The notes: a model not told the origin generated them from the letters alone. Shown: positions 8,300 to 17,842, counted from the first letter of the stretch. The stretch: DNA of 64,000 bases from Xanthomonas chitinilytica (GCF_026107455.2 NZ_JAPCHY010000007.1:1-64000); one strand, 5' to 3'. A program made the numbers and translations.

Positions 8300-9943
8300 A
8301 TGGCACTCGCGCTTTCCAAGGAAACGTTCAACTCTGAAAAGGCCGGAGCGTGGTTCGACCGGCTGCAGAGCCTGCAGATCACCCGCCGGCTGGGGTTGAT
8401 GGCGATGATTTCCGTCGCCGTCGCCGCCGGCCTCGGTGTGTTCTTCTGGTCGCAGAAGCCGCAGCAGGTACCGCTGTACACAGGGCTGGACCAGAAGGCC
8501 ACCGCCGAGGCCACCGACCTGCTGCGCGCGGCGCAGATTCCGTTCAAGCTGGACCCGGCCACCGGCGCCATCACCGTGCCGGAAAAGCACCTGCACGATG
8601 CCCGCCTGAAGCTGGCCAGCTCCGGCCTGACCGACAGCGGCCGCCTCGGTTTCGAACTGATGGAGCGCGACCCCGGCTTCGGCGTCAGCCAGTTCGTCGA
8701 GAACGCGCGCTACCAGCACGCGCTGGAAACCGAACTGGTGCGCACCATCACCACCCTGCGCCCGGTCCGCGACGCCCGCGTGCACCTGGCCATCCCCAAG
8801 CCCAGCGCCTTCACCCGCCGGCGCGAGGTCGCCAGCGCCTCGGTGGTGCTGGAACTGCGCGGCGGCGCCACGCTGGAGCGCAACCAGGTCGACGCCATCG
8901 TGCACATGGTCGCCTCCAGCATTCCCGACCTGGCCCCCGAGCGCGTCACCGTGGTGGACCAGAGCGGACGCATGCTCACCATCTCCGACCCGAACAGCGA
9001 AGCGGCGATGAACGCCGCGCAGTTCGAGCAGGTGCGGCGCCAGGAAACCTCGTTCAACCAGCGCATCCGCGAGCTGCTCGAGCCGATGACCGGCGTCGGC
9101 CGGGTCAACCCGGAAGTCAGCGTGGACATGGATTTCTCGGTCACCGAGGAAGCGCGCGAGCTGTACAACGGCGAACCGCAGAAGGTCCGCAGCGAACAGA
9201 TCAGCGAAAACAGCAGCGCCGTCGCCGGCCCGCAGGGCGTGCCCGGCGCGGCCAGCAACACCCCGCCCGGCCCCGCCGCCGAGCCGGTGACCGCGGCCAC
9301 CCCGACCGAAATATCCAAGAACGCCACCCGCAACTACGAGCTGGACCGCACCCTGCAGCACACCCGGCAGCCGCCGGGCCGGATCAAGCGGGTCTCGGTG
9401 GCGGTCCTGGTCGACCACGTGCCGCGCGCCGGTACCGACGGCAAGGTCAGCGACCAGCCGTTGAGCGCGGCCGAGCTGACCCGGGTCGAGGCGCTGGTCA
9501 AGCAGGCCGTCGGCTTCAACGCCGAGCGTGGCGACACCGTGTCGGTCATGAACGCGCCGTTCGTGCGCGAGAACGTGGTGGTCGAAGGCCCCAAGTGGTG
9601 GGAAACCCCGCAGGCCCGCGACGGGCTGCGCCTGCTGCTCGGCGCATTGCTGGTGCTGGCGCTGGTGTTCGGCGTGCTGCGCCCGGCGCTGCGCCAGCTC
9701 ACCGGCCAGGCCTCGCCCAAGGACGATGCCGAGATCGACCCGCTCGATGCCGACGTGCAGCTGCTCGACGACGGCGAACGCGTGCCGCAGCTGTCCAGCG
9801 AGAGCCTGCAGCTGGCCGGCGGGCAGCCGCTGGCGCTGCCGGTCGATGCCTACGAGGAACGCCTGCGCATGGCGCGCGAGGCCGTGAAAACCGACTCCAA
9901 GCGCGTGGCGCAGGTCGTGAAGGGATGGGTGGCAAATGATTGA
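8300..9943 (+). CDS. fliF: Flagellar MS-ring protein FliF
   Basis: FliF builds the MS ring in the inner membrane, the base on which rotor, rod and export gate assemble. The 547-residue protein has two membrane helices, about residues 35-53 (LGLMAMISVAVAAGLGVFFW) and 443-466 (LLLGALLVLALVFGVLRPAL), with the YscJ/FliF secretion-type domain between them. A cytoplasmic C-terminal tail (ERLRMAREAVKTDSKRVAQV, then KGWV) binds FliG. AAGGAT precedes the ATG. The last 8 bases overlap fliG. Confidence 0.96.
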   Translation: MALALSKETFNSEKAGAWFDRLQSLQITRRLGLMAMISVAVAAGLGVFFWSQKPQQVPLYTGLDQKATAEATDLLRAAQIPFKLDPATGAITVPEKHLHDARLKLASSGLTDSGRLGFELMERDPGFGVSQFVENARYQHALETELVRTITTLRPVRDARVHLAIPKPSAFTRRREVASASVVLELRGGATLERNQVDAIVHMVASSIPDLAPERVTVVDQSGRMLTISDPNSEAAMNAAQFEQVRRQETSFNQRIRELLEPMTGVGRVNPEVSVDMDFSVTEEARELYNGEPQKVRSEQISENSSAVAGPQGVPGAASNTPPGPAAEPVTAATPTEISKNATRNYELDRTLQHTRQPPGRIKRVSVAVLVDHVPRAGTDGKVSDQPLSAAELTRVEALVKQAVGFNAERGDTVSVMNAPFVRENVVVEGPKWWETPQARDGLRLLLGALLVLALVFGVLRPALRQLTGQASPKDDAEIDPLDADVQLLDDGERVPQLSSESLQLAGGQPLALPVDAYEERLRMAREAVKTDSKRVAQVVKGWVAND

Positions 9944-10958
9944 CAAGACGCAGGCTTCCGAACGACCGCCGATGAACGGCGTGCAGCGCGCCGCGGTGCT
10001 GCTGCTGTCGCTGGGCGAAGTGGATGCGGCCGAAGTGCTGCGCCACATGGAGCCCAAGGAGGTGCAGAAGATCGGCATCGCCATGGCCACCCTGAACGAC
10101 GTCACCCGCGAGCAGGTGCAGCAGGTGATGGACGAGTTCAGCGCCGAGCTGGGCAACAAGACCTCGCTCAGCGTGGGTTCGGACGACTACATCCGCAACA
10201 TGCTGGTGCAGGCGCTGGGCACCGAGAAGGCCGGCAACCTGATCGACCGCATCCTGCTCGGCCGCAACACCACCGGCCTGGACGCGCTGAAGTGGATGGA
10301 CCCGCGCGCGGTGGCCGACCTGGTGCGCAACGAGCATCCGCAGATCATCGCCATCGTCATGGCCCACCTGGAGACCGACCAGGCCGCCGAAGCGCTGAAG
10401 CTGCTGCCCGAACGCACCCGGGTCGACGTGCTGCTGCGCATCGCCACCCTGGACGGCATCCCGCCCAACGCGCTCAACGAACTCAACGAGATCATGGAGC
10501 GCCAGTTCGCCGGCAACCAGAACCTGAAGTCGTCCAGCATCGGCGGCGTGCAGTGCGCGGCCAACATCCTCAACTTCATGGATGGCGGCCAGGACCAGCT
10601 GATCCTCGGCCAGATCTCGCAGATCGACGCCCCGCTGGGCACCCGCATCCAGGACCTGATGTTCGTGTTCGACGACCTGGTGGACCTGGACGACCGCGAG
10701 ATGCAGCTGGTGCTGCGCGAGGTCAGCGGCGAGCGCCTGGGCCTGGCCCTGCGCGGCGCCGACATCAAGGTGCGCGACAAGATCACCCGCAACATGTCCC
10801 AGCGCGCCGCCGAGATCCTGCTCGAGGACATGGAAGCGCGCGGTCCGGTCAAGCTGTCCGACGTGGAGGCCGCCCAGCGCGAGATCCTGGCCATCGTCAA
10901 GCGCATGGCCGATGAGGGCACCGTCACCATCGGCGGCAACGCGGAGGCGATGCTGTGA
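9936..10958 (+). CDS. fliG: Flagellar motor switch protein FliG
   Basis: FliG is the rotor ring protein that receives torque from the MotC/MotD stator and binds FliF and FliM. The 340-residue product has the N-terminal FliF-binding domain (VQRAAVLLLSLGEVDAAEVL), the conserved EHPQ motif of the middle domain near residue 133 (FliM binding), and the C-terminal torque helix region (FVFDDLVDLDDREMQLVLRE) with its alternating charges. Its length is standard. It overlaps fliF by 8 bases and fliH by 4, so the genes are coupled. Confidence 0.96.
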   Translation: MIDKTQASERPPMNGVQRAAVLLLSLGEVDAAEVLRHMEPKEVQKIGIAMATLNDVTREQVQQVMDEFSAELGNKTSLSVGSDDYIRNMLVQALGTEKAGNLIDRILLGRNTTGLDALKWMDPRAVADLVRNEHPQIIAIVMAHLETDQAAEALKLLPERTRVDVLLRIATLDGIPPNALNELNEIMERQFAGNQNLKSSSIGGVQCAANILNFMDGGQDQLILGQISQIDAPLGTRIQDLMFVFDDLVDLDDREMQLVLREVSGERLGLALRGADIKVRDKITRNMSQRAAEILLEDMEARGPVKLSDVEAAQREILAIVKRMADEGTVTIGGNAEAML

Positions 10959-11590
10959 GCAACGTCGTGCGCTGGCTGGCGCCGGACCTGATGGCGACGC
11001 CCCCACCCGAACCGGAGATCGTCGACGAGTCGCTGGCGGCCGAGCCGGAGCTGCCGGAGGAGCCGCCGCTGCAGCTGCCCACGCTGGAAGAGATCCAGGC
11101 CATCCAGGATGCCGCGCAGCAGGAAGGCTTCGAGCAGGGCCATGCCGAAGGCTATGCCCAGGGCCAGTCCGAGGTGCGCCGCCTGATCGCCCAGATCGAA
11201 GGCATCCTCGACAACTTCAGCCGGCCGCTGGTGCGGCTGGAGAACGAAGTGGTGACCGCGCTGGGCGAACTGTCGGTGCGCATCGCCGGCAACCTGGTCG
11301 GCCGCGCCTACGAGGCCGAGCCGGCCCTGCTGCAGGACCTGGTCGCCGAAGCCGTGGACGCGGTCGGCGGCGCCAGCCGCGAGGTCGAGGTGCGCCTGCA
11401 CCCGGACGACATCGCCGCGCTGGCACCGCTGCTGACGCTGGCGCCGGGCCATCGCCTGAGCCCGGATACCGGCCTCAGCCGCGGCGACCTGCGCGTGCAT
11501 GCCGAAAGCGTGCGCATCGACGGCACCCTCGACGCCCGCCTGCGCGCCGCGCTGGCCACGGTGATGCGCAAGTCCGGAGCGACCCAATGA
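10955..11590 (+). CDS. fliH: Flagellar export ATPase regulator FliH
   Basis: FliH binds and restrains the FliI ATPase and links it to FliN and the export gate. The 211-residue protein starts at GTG inside the fliG stop. It has an acidic, Pro-rich N-terminus, a stretch with small residues at regular spacing (QQEGFEQGHAEGYAQGQSEV, the GxxxG-type repeats typical of FliH), and a C-terminal domain related to V-ATPase subunit E (VEVRLHPDDIAALAPLL). It overlaps fliI by 4 bases. Confidence 0.93.
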   Translation: MSNVVRWLAPDLMATPPPEPEIVDESLAAEPELPEEPPLQLPTLEEIQAIQDAAQQEGFEQGHAEGYAQGQSEVRRLIAQIEGILDNFSRPLVRLENEVVTALGELSVRIAGNLVGRAYEAEPALLQDLVAEAVDAVGGASREVEVRLHPDDIAALAPLLTLAPGHRLSPDTGLSRGDLRVHAESVRIDGTLDARLRAALATVMRKSGATQ

Positions 11591-12966
11591 CACCCGAGAT
11601 TCCCGTCCCCGCCCCCGCCGACTGGGCAGCCGCCCGCAACCTGCGGCTGGCCACGCGGCTGGACGGCATCCAGCTCGAGCCCGGCCACGGCCGCGGCCTG
11701 ATCCGCGAAGGCGTGCTGCGCCGCGCGGTCGGCCTGACCCTGGAAGCGGTCGGCTGCGAGGCGCCGATGGGCGCCACCTGCAAGGTCGAGGTCGACGGCG
11801 GCTGGGTGGATGCCGAGGTGGTGGGCTTCGCCAGCGAACGCACCTACCTGATGCCCAGCGCCGAGCTGCACGGGCTGCTGCCCAACGCCCGGGTGGTGCC
11901 CTCCTACCGCCGCGGCGGCGTGGAAGTGGGCGAAGGCCTGCTCGGCCGCGTGATCGACAGCGACGGCGTGCCGCTGGACGGCAAGGGCCCGATCCGCGCC
12001 GAAGGCAACGCCAGCATGGCCGGCGTGGCGATCAACCCGCTGGCGCGCGAACCGATCACCCAGCCGCTGGACGTCGGCGTGCGCGCGATCAACGCGCTGC
12101 TGCCGATCGGCCGCGGCCAGCGCGTGGGCCTGTTCGCCGGTTCCGGCGTCGGCAAGTCGACGCTGCTGGGGATGATGACCCGCTACACCGCCGCCGACGT
12201 GATCGTGGTCGGCCTGATCGGCGAGCGCGGCCGCGAAGTGCGCGACTTCGTCGAGACCACCCTCGGCGAGGAAGGCCTGCGCCGCGCCGTGGTGGTGGCC
12301 AGCCCGGCCGACCGGCCGCCGCTGGCGCGCCTGCACGGCGCCTACCGCGCCACCGCCATCGCCGAGTGGTTCCGCGACCAGGGCCTGAACGTGCTGCTGT
12401 TGATGGACTCGCTGACCCGCTTCGCCCAGGCCCAGCGCGAGATCGGCCTGTCGGTGGGCGAACCGCCGACCACCCGCGGCTACCCGCCGTCGGTGTTCGC
12501 CAAGCTGCCGGCGCTGGTGGAGCGCGCCGGCAACGGCTCGGCCGGGCGTGGCTCGATCACCGCCTTCTACACCGTACTGACCGAAGGCGACGACCCGCAG
12601 GACCCGATCGCCGACGCCGCCCGCGCCATCCTCGACGGCCACATCCTGCTTTCGCGCCGGGTCGCCGACAGTGGCCTGTACCCGGCGATCGACGTCGAAT
12701 CCTCGGTCAGCCGCGTGGTCCAGGACATCGCCGACGAGCCGTGGCGGCTGCGCATCCGCAAGCTCAAGCGGCTGGTGTCGGCGTATTCGGCCAACCGCGA
12801 CCTGATCGCCATCGGCGCCTACCAGCGCGGCAACGACCCGGCGACCGACGAAGCGCTGGAACGCTGGCCGGAGATCCTGGAGTTCCTCGGCCAGGACGTC
12901 GCCAAGGCCGCCGACCTGCCGCACAGCCAGGCCGCGCTCAAGCGGCTCGTGGAACCCGAGAACTAA
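11587..12966 (+). CDS. fliI: Flagellum-specific ATP synthase FliI
   Basis: FliI is the hexameric ATPase of the flagellar type III export machine, related to the F1 beta subunit. The 459-residue product has a P-loop GSGVGKS at about 185-191, a Walker B strand (LNVLLLMDSLTR, near 270) and the family signature PPTTRGYPPSVFAKLP. ATG 11587 overlaps the fliH stop and gives MTPEIPVPAP. The frame is open further upstream, but only within fliH. fliJ follows after 3 bases. Confidence 0.96.
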   Translation: MTPEIPVPAPADWAAARNLRLATRLDGIQLEPGHGRGLIREGVLRRAVGLTLEAVGCEAPMGATCKVEVDGGWVDAEVVGFASERTYLMPSAELHGLLPNARVVPSYRRGGVEVGEGLLGRVIDSDGVPLDGKGPIRAEGNASMAGVAINPLAREPITQPLDVGVRAINALLPIGRGQRVGLFAGSGVGKSTLLGMMTRYTAADVIVVGLIGERGREVRDFVETTLGEEGLRRAVVVASPADRPPLARLHGAYRATAIAEWFRDQGLNVLLLMDSLTRFAQAQREIGLSVGEPPTTRGYPPSVFAKLPALVERAGNGSAGRGSITAFYTVLTEGDDPQDPIADAARAILDGHILLSRRVADSGLYPAIDVESSVSRVVQDIADEPWRLRIRKLKRLVSAYSANRDLIAIGAYQRGNDPATDEALERWPEILEFLGQDVAKAADLPHSQAALKRLVEPEN

Positions 12967-12969
12967 GCC

Positions 12970-13431
12970 ATGAAGCAGTCCAAGCGCATCGACCCCCTGC
13001 TCAAGCGCGCCCAGGAACACGAGGACGCGGTGGCCCGCGACCTGGCCGAACGCCAGCGCGTGCTCGACACCCACATCTCGCGGCTGGACGAGTTGCGCCG
13101 CTACGCCGAGGAGTACGCCAACGCGCAGATGGCGGCCACCAGCCCGGCACAGCTGCTCAACCGGCGCGCGTTCCTCGACCGCCTCGACAGCGCGGTCGAA
13201 CAGCAGAGCCAGACCGTGGACCGCAACCGCGAGCGGGTCGACGCCGAGCGCGCGCGGCTGCTGCTGGCCAGCCGCGACAAGCAGGTGCTGGAACAGCTGG
13301 CCGCCAGTTACCGCGCGCAGGAACGGCAGGTGGCCGAACGCCGCGACCAGCGCGAGATGGACGACCTGGGCGCGCGCCGCGTGCGCCTGGCCCAGGCCGC
13401 GGCCAGCGACGAATCCGGAGAAACGAAATGA
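12970..13431 (+). CDS. fliJ: Flagellar export protein FliJ
   Basis: FliJ is a small coiled-coil protein that inserts in the FliI ring and couples it to FlhA. The 153-residue product is almost wholly charged helix (KRIDPLLKRAQEHEDAVARD, and QEQSQTVDRNRERVDAER-like stretches near 78-95). Sequence conservation in this family is low, so the call leans on size, coiled-coil character and its position between fliI and fliK. It overlaps fliK by 4 bases. Confidence 0.9.
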   Translation: MKQSKRIDPLLKRAQEHEDAVARDLAERQRVLDTHISRLDELRRYAEEYANAQMAATSPAQLLNRRAFLDRLDSAVEQQSQTVDRNRERVDAERARLLLASRDKQVLEQLAASYRAQERQVAERRDQREMDDLGARRVRLAQAAASDESGETK

Positions 13432-14543
13432 ACGCGCTTTCGATCCTGGCCGGCTCCGCCGGCAGCAGCGCCGCCAAGGCCGGTACCGGCGTCGGCACCG
13501 ACGGCCAGGGCGGCCCGCGACAGGACTTCGGCGCCCTGCTCGAATCCGGCGGCAAACCCGCCCCCGCCTCCAGCGGCTCCACCACGCCCGCCCCGCCATC
13601 GCCGGCAAAGCCCGGCAGCGCCACCCAGGCCGATGCCGCAACCAGCAACGAAACGGCTTTGCCCGTCACCGACGACGCCCCCGCAGGCACCGCGGACCGC
13701 CGCGACACCGACAGCAGCGACAGCGACGACGACACCTGGCCGCCGCCGGGCCTGGTCGGCATCGGCGTGGCCGTGGTACCGGAACCGGCCCCCGCCGCAC
13801 TGCCGGTCCTGCCTGCCGCCACCTCCGCCACCCCTGCCGCTACCGTGCCGGCCCCGGCCACAGGGGACATCCTGGCAGCCGCGGCCGATGCCTCTCCGGG
13901 CAACGCCGCGGCGCCGGCGCTGCCGGTGGCCAGCGACATGGAGGTGCTCCCCGATGGCGCGGCCGACGCACCGGAGCTGACGCTGGCCGCGTTCGCCGGC
14001 ACCGGCAGCAGTGCGGCCGAGGGCGCCGAGCAGAGCCCGGCCAATGTCCTGCTGCAGGGGTTGAGCGCCGCCGCCGAGGTCCGCGGCACCGCGCCCGCCG
14101 CACCGTTCCTCGGCTCGCCCACCGCCACTCCGGACCTGAACAGCGAAGGCTTCGACGAAGCCATCGGCGCCCGCCTGTCGTGGCTGGCCGACCAGAAGAT
14201 CGGCCATGCCCACATCCGCATCACGCCCCACGACCTCGGCCCGGTCGAAGTGCGGCTGCAGCTGGACGGCGACCGCGTCCATGCCAGTTTCACCAGCGCC
14301 CACGCCGACGTCCGCCAGGCGCTGGAAGGCAGCCTGTCGCGACTGCGGGAAATGCTCGGCGAACAGGGGCTGCAGCTGGCCCATGCCGACGTCGGGCAGC
14401 AGCAGAACCCGCAGGAGGGGGGCGAAGCCGACGCCGGCCGCGACCCGCTGGCCACGACCGGCGACCGCGACGCCGGCCACGACAGCGCCGGAATTACGGC
14501 GCGCACCCTGCACCAGCGCGGCCTGCTCGACACCTACGCCTGA
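13428..14543 (+). CDS. fliK: Flagellar hook-length control protein FliK
   Basis: FliK is secreted during hook growth and switches export specificity through FlhB when the hook is complete. The 371-residue protein has a long low-complexity Ala/Pro/Thr/Ser region (about 15-225), which acts as the molecular ruler. The conserved C-terminal Flg_hook domain is at about 240-325 (IRITPHDLGPVEVRLQLDGD, then ALEGSLSRLREMLGEQGLQL). ATG 13428 overlaps the fliJ stop. The frame is open upstream only through the fliI and fliJ genes. A 177-base gap with a sigma-54 promoter follows. Confidence 0.93.
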   Translation: MNALSILAGSAGSSAAKAGTGVGTDGQGGPRQDFGALLESGGKPAPASSGSTTPAPPSPAKPGSATQADAATSNETALPVTDDAPAGTADRRDTDSSDSDDDTWPPPGLVGIGVAVVPEPAPAALPVLPAATSATPAATVPAPATGDILAAAADASPGNAAAPALPVASDMEVLPDGAADAPELTLAAFAGTGSSAAEGAEQSPANVLLQGLSAAAEVRGTAPAAPFLGSPTATPDLNSEGFDEAIGARLSWLADQKIGHAHIRITPHDLGPVEVRLQLDGDRVHASFTSAHADVRQALEGSLSRLREMLGEQGLQLAHADVGQQQNPQEGGEADAGRDPLATTGDRDAGHDSAGITARTLHQRGLLDTYA

Positions 14544-14671
14544 ACGGAAGGCAGGCCCCCGGCCAGGCCCACGCCAGGCCGGGGCGCCGTCTCGTCTCTC
14601 CGGCGGCACGGCGCCCGCGCGTGAGCGCCCTGGCGCATGTCAATTTCCCGCCATCGCCCACCCCCGCATTT

Positions 14672-14688
14672 CGGCACGGCCATTGCAT
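14672..14688 (+). promoter_or_regulatory. Sigma-54 promoter of fliL operon
   Basis: CGGCAC-N5-TTGCAT, with GG at 14673-14674 and GC at 14685-14686. Transcription should begin near 14697, which rules out the in-frame ATG at 14637 as the fliL start and supports GTG 14721. Confidence 0.88.
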
Positions 14689-14720
14689 CTGAGGAGACAG
14701 CAACCCTCAGGAGCAACTCC

Positions 14721-15242
14721 GTGGCCACAGCCGCAGACAAAACCAAGAAGAACGCCGTCCCCCAGGAAAAGTCCGGCAAGTCCGGCAAGTCCGGCAGTCC
14801 GGTACTGGTAACCGCGCTGGTGGCGCTGATCGCCGCGGCCGCCGCCGGCAGCGGCGTCTGGTTCTTTGCCGGCAAGCACGAACTGGCCAAGGAAAAGACC
14901 CCTCCCCGCACCACCCCGGCGCCGGCCCAGTATTTCGGGCTGGAACCGGCCTTCGTGGTCAACCTGAACGGCGCCTACGACGGCCCGCGCTACCTGCAGG
15001 TGGAAGTGCAGCTGATGACCCGCGACCCGCAGGCGCGGCAGCAGATGCAGACCCATGCCCCGGCCATCCGCGCGCGCCTGCTGATGCTGTTCTCGCAGGT
15101 GGAGCCGCAGCAGATCGGCGACCGCGCCGGCAAGGAAAAGCTGCAGGCCGCCGCGCTGGACGAGGTGCAGAAGCTGCTCAAGGCCGAAACCGGCGAGCCC
15201 TGCGCCGAAGAACTGCTGTTCACCAGCTTCGTCACCCAGTAA
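14721..15242 (+). CDS. fliL: Flagellar basal body-associated protein FliL
   Basis: FliL is a single-span inner membrane protein that surrounds the stator and supports its activity. From GTG 14721 the product is 173 residues: a Lys/Ser/Gly-rich cytoplasmic tail, one membrane helix at about 27-48 (VLVTALVALIAAAAAGSGVW) and a periplasmic domain with the family segment FGLEPAFVVNLNGAYDGPRYLQ. CAGGAG lies 7 bases before the GTG, and the sigma-54 transcript begins upstream of it. It leads the fliL-M-N-O-P operon. Confidence 0.93.
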   Translation: MATAADKTKKNAVPQEKSGKSGKSGSPVLVTALVALIAAAAAGSGVWFFAGKHELAKEKTPPRTTPAPAQYFGLEPAFVVNLNGAYDGPRYLQVEVQLMTRDPQARQQMQTHAPAIRARLLMLFSQVEPQQIGDRAGKEKLQAAALDEVQKLLKAETGEPCAEELLFTSFVTQ

Positions 15243-15251
15243 GGCGCCGCG

Positions 15252-16265
15252 ATGAGCATCAACGACCTGCTCTCCCAGGACGAGATCGATGCGCTGCTGC
15301 ATGGCGTCGACTCGGGATCGGTTGAGACGCAAGAAGACCTGCCGACGCCCGGCGAAGCGCGTGCCTACGACTTCGCCAGCCAGGACCGCATCATCCGCGG
15401 GCGCATGCCCACGCTGGAGATGGTCAACGAGCGTTTCGGCCGGCTCTGGCGCATCGGCCTGTTCAACCTGATCCGCCGTTCGGCCGAACTGTCGGTGCGC
15501 GGCATCGAACTGATCAAGTTCAACGACTACCTGCACTCGCTGTACGTGCCGACCAACCTGAACCTGATCAAGTTCAAGCCGCTGCGCGGCACCGGCCTGA
15601 TCGTGTTCGAGCCGACCCTGGTATTCGCCGTGGTCGACAATTTCTTCGGCGGCGACGGCCGTTATCCCACCCGCATCGAAGGCCGCGAGTTCACCTCCAC
15701 CGAGATGCGCGTGATCCAGCTGATGCTCAAGCAGACCTTCGCCGACCTGCGCGAGGCCTGGGCGCCGGTGATGGACGTGGACTTCGAGTACATCAACTCG
15801 GAGATCAACCCGCACTTCGCCAACATCGTCACCCCGCGCGAGTACGTGGTGGTCACCCGCTTCCACGTCGAACTGGACGGCGGCGGCGGCGACATCCACA
15901 TCACCCTGCCGTACTCGATGCTGGAGCCGATCCGCGAACTGCTCGACGCCGGCATCCAGAGCGACCGCAACGACCGCGACGAGAGCTGGGCGATCATGCT
16001 GCGCGACCAGCTCAACAGCGCCGAGGTCGAACTGTCCAGCGTGCTGGCCCAGCGCCGCATGAGCCTGCGCGAACTCACCCGGCTGAAGATCGGCGACATC
16101 CTGCCCATCGAACTGGCCAAGCAGGTGCCGCTGTGCGTCGAAGGCATCCCGGTGTTCACCGGAGAGTTCGGCGTGGCCAACGAACGCAACGCCATCAAGA
16201 TCGTCGCAACCCACCCGCCGGGCACCCGTCCGCGCAATCCCGTCATCCAGGAAGACCCGCAATGA
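15252..16265 (+). CDS. fliM: Flagellar motor switch protein FliM
   Basis: FliM forms the C-ring wall and binds CheY-P to reverse rotation. The 337-residue protein starts with the CheY-binding peptide (MSINDLLSQDEIDALLHGVD). Next comes the CheC-like middle domain (RIIRGRMPTLEMVNERFGRL, and the GG-containing strand NFFGGDGRYPT). A SpoA-type C-terminal domain (VELSSVLAQRRMSLRELTRL) follows and contacts FliN. The N-terminal peptide closely resembles two repeats in the downstream CheA at 29881-31758. It overlaps fliN by 4 bases. Confidence 0.96.
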   Translation: MSINDLLSQDEIDALLHGVDSGSVETQEDLPTPGEARAYDFASQDRIIRGRMPTLEMVNERFGRLWRIGLFNLIRRSAELSVRGIELIKFNDYLHSLYVPTNLNLIKFKPLRGTGLIVFEPTLVFAVVDNFFGGDGRYPTRIEGREFTSTEMRVIQLMLKQTFADLREAWAPVMDVDFEYINSEINPHFANIVTPREYVVVTRFHVELDGGGGDIHITLPYSMLEPIRELLDAGIQSDRNDRDESWAIMLRDQLNSAEVELSSVLAQRRMSLRELTRLKIGDILPIELAKQVPLCVEGIPVFTGEFGVANERNAIKIVATHPPGTRPRNPVIQEDPQ

Positions 16266-16597
16266 ACGATATCCCCTCGACCGAAGCCGCGCCGGCGCAG
16301 TTCGACACCCTGCAGGCCGACGAGAACCCCAACACCGACCTGGATCTGGACGTGATCCTGGACGTGCCGGTGACGCTGTCGCTGGAAGTCGGCCGCGCGC
16401 GCCTGCCGATCCGCAACCTGCTGCAGCTCAACCAGGGCTCGGTGGTGGAACTGGAGCGCGGCGCCGGCGAATCGCTGGACGTGTTCGTCAACGGCACCCT
16501 GATCGCCCACGGCGAGGTGGTCGTCATCAACGACCGCTTCGGCGTGCGCCTGACCGACGTGGTCAGCCCCAGCGAGCGCATCCGGAGACTGCGGTGA
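16262..16597 (+). CDS. fliN: Flagellar motor switch protein FliN
   Basis: FliN completes the C-ring base and docks FliH-FliI. The 111-residue protein has a short acidic N-terminal arm and a SpoA/surface-presentation domain (VILDVPVTLSLEVGRARLPI, then ESLDVFVNGTLIAHGEVVVI and RFGVRLTDVVSP). ATG 16262 overlaps the fliM stop and gives standard FliN length. It overlaps fliO by 4 bases. Confidence 0.95.
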   Translation: MNDIPSTEAAPAQFDTLQADENPNTDLDLDVILDVPVTLSLEVGRARLPIRNLLQLNQGSVVELERGAGESLDVFVNGTLIAHGEVVVINDRFGVRLTDVVSPSERIRRLR

Positions 16598-16998
16598 GCC
16601 CGTTGCTGGCACTCGTCGCCACGGCCGCGCCGGCGAAAGCCGTCGGCCAGCATGTGGCCACCGCGCCGGGCCTTGGCGGCGCGCTGCTGGCACTGCTGGC
16701 GGTGCTGGCGCTGATCGTCGGCCTGGGCTGGCTGCTCAAGCGCATGCCCGGCAGCGGCTTCCGCCAGGCCGAGGGCCTGCGCGTGGTGGCCAGCACCGTG
16801 GTCGGCGCCAAGGAGCGGATCGTGGTGGTCGAGGTCAACGGCACCCAGTTGCTGCTGGGCGTCACCGCCGGCGGCATCGGCGTCCTGCACCAGTTGCCGG
16901 AACCGCTGCCGGCGCCGCCCGCCCCCTCCCTGCCCGACTTCAAGCAACTCCCGAATTTCGCGCAACTGCTGTCGCAGAAACTGCGCAAGGAATCCTGA
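16594..16998 (+). CDS. fliO: Flagellar biosynthesis protein FliO
   Basis: FliO is a small membrane protein that stabilises FliP during assembly of the export gate. The 134-residue product starts at GTG 16594, overlapping the fliN stop. It has one strong membrane helix at about 28-48 (GALLALLAVLALIVGLGWLL) and the family motif following it (VVASTVVGAKERIVVVEV). A Pro-rich cytoplasmic tail ends in basic residues. Its position between fliN and fliP is the standard one. Confidence 0.92.
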   Translation: MSPLLALVATAAPAKAVGQHVATAPGLGGALLALLAVLALIVGLGWLLKRMPGSGFRQAEGLRVVASTVVGAKERIVVVEVNGTQLLLGVTAGGIGVLHQLPEPLPAPPAPSLPDFKQLPNFAQLLSQKLRKES

Positions 16999-17000
16999 CC

Positions 17001-17783
17001 ATGCGTGCCCGCCGCACCCCCTGCAAGCGCAGCCTGCAACTGCTGCTGATGCTGTTCCTGATCGCCCTGCCCGCGCTGGCGCTGGCCGCCCCCGGCGTGC
17101 CGCAGCTGCCGTCGCTGCCGGAGGTGGACGTCGGCCGGATAGGCAACCAGCCGGTCAGCCTGCCGCTGCAGACGCTGCTGCTGATGACGGCGATCACCCT
17201 GCTGCCGTCGATGCTGCTGGTGCTCACCGCCTTCACCCGGATCATCATCGTGCTGGGCCTGCTGCGGCAGGCGCTGGGCACCGGCCAGAGCCCCTCCAAC
17301 CAGATCCTGCTGGGCCTGGCGCTGTTCCTCACCGCGATGGTGATGATGCCGGTGTGGCAGCAGGCCTGGAGCGCGGGCATGGGCCCGTACCTGGACGGCC
17401 AGATCGACTTCCAGACCGCCTGGACGCTGACCACCGAGCCGTTGCGCGCGTTCATGCTGGCGCAGGTGCGCGAGACCGACCTGATGACCTTCGCCGGCAT
17501 GGCCGGGCACGACACCTACGCCAGCCCCGACGCGATCCCGTTCCCGGTGCTGGTGGCCTCGTTCGTGACCAGCGAGCTGAAGACCGCGTTCGAGATCGGC
17601 TTCCTGATCTTCATCCCGTTCGTGATCATCGACCTGGTGGTGGCCAGCGTGCTGATGTCGATGGGCATGATGATGCTGTCGCCGATGCTGGTGTCGGCCC
17701 CGTTCAAGATCCTGCTGTTCGTGCTGGTGGACGGCTGGGTGCTGGTGGTGGGCACGCTGGCGGCGAGCTTCAACGCGGTGTGA
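17001..17783 (+). CDS. fliP: Flagellar export gate protein FliP
   Basis: FliP forms the pentameric core of the type III export gate. The 260-residue protein has a cleavable signal peptide (basic start, then LLLMLFLIALPALALA to about residue 30) and four membrane helices. The conserved segments LTAFTRIIIVLGLLRQALGT and ASFVTSELKTAFEIGFLIFI are present. In most genomes fliQ follows directly. Here the operon stops with a terminator, and about 3 kb of foreign order intervenes. Confidence 0.96.
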   Translation: MRARRTPCKRSLQLLLMLFLIALPALALAAPGVPQLPSLPEVDVGRIGNQPVSLPLQTLLLMTAITLLPSMLLVLTAFTRIIIVLGLLRQALGTGQSPSNQILLGLALFLTAMVMMPVWQQAWSAGMGPYLDGQIDFQTAWTLTTEPLRAFMLAQVRETDLMTFAGMAGHDTYASPDAIPFPVLVASFVTSELKTAFEIGFLIFIPFVIIDLVVASVLMSMGMMMLSPMLVSAPFKILLFVLVDGWVLVVGTLAASFNAV

Positions 17784-17842
17784 CCGGTGGCCGTGCCCCG
17801 CCCGCGGGGCGATGGCACGACGCACCCGGCATCGCTCCCGAC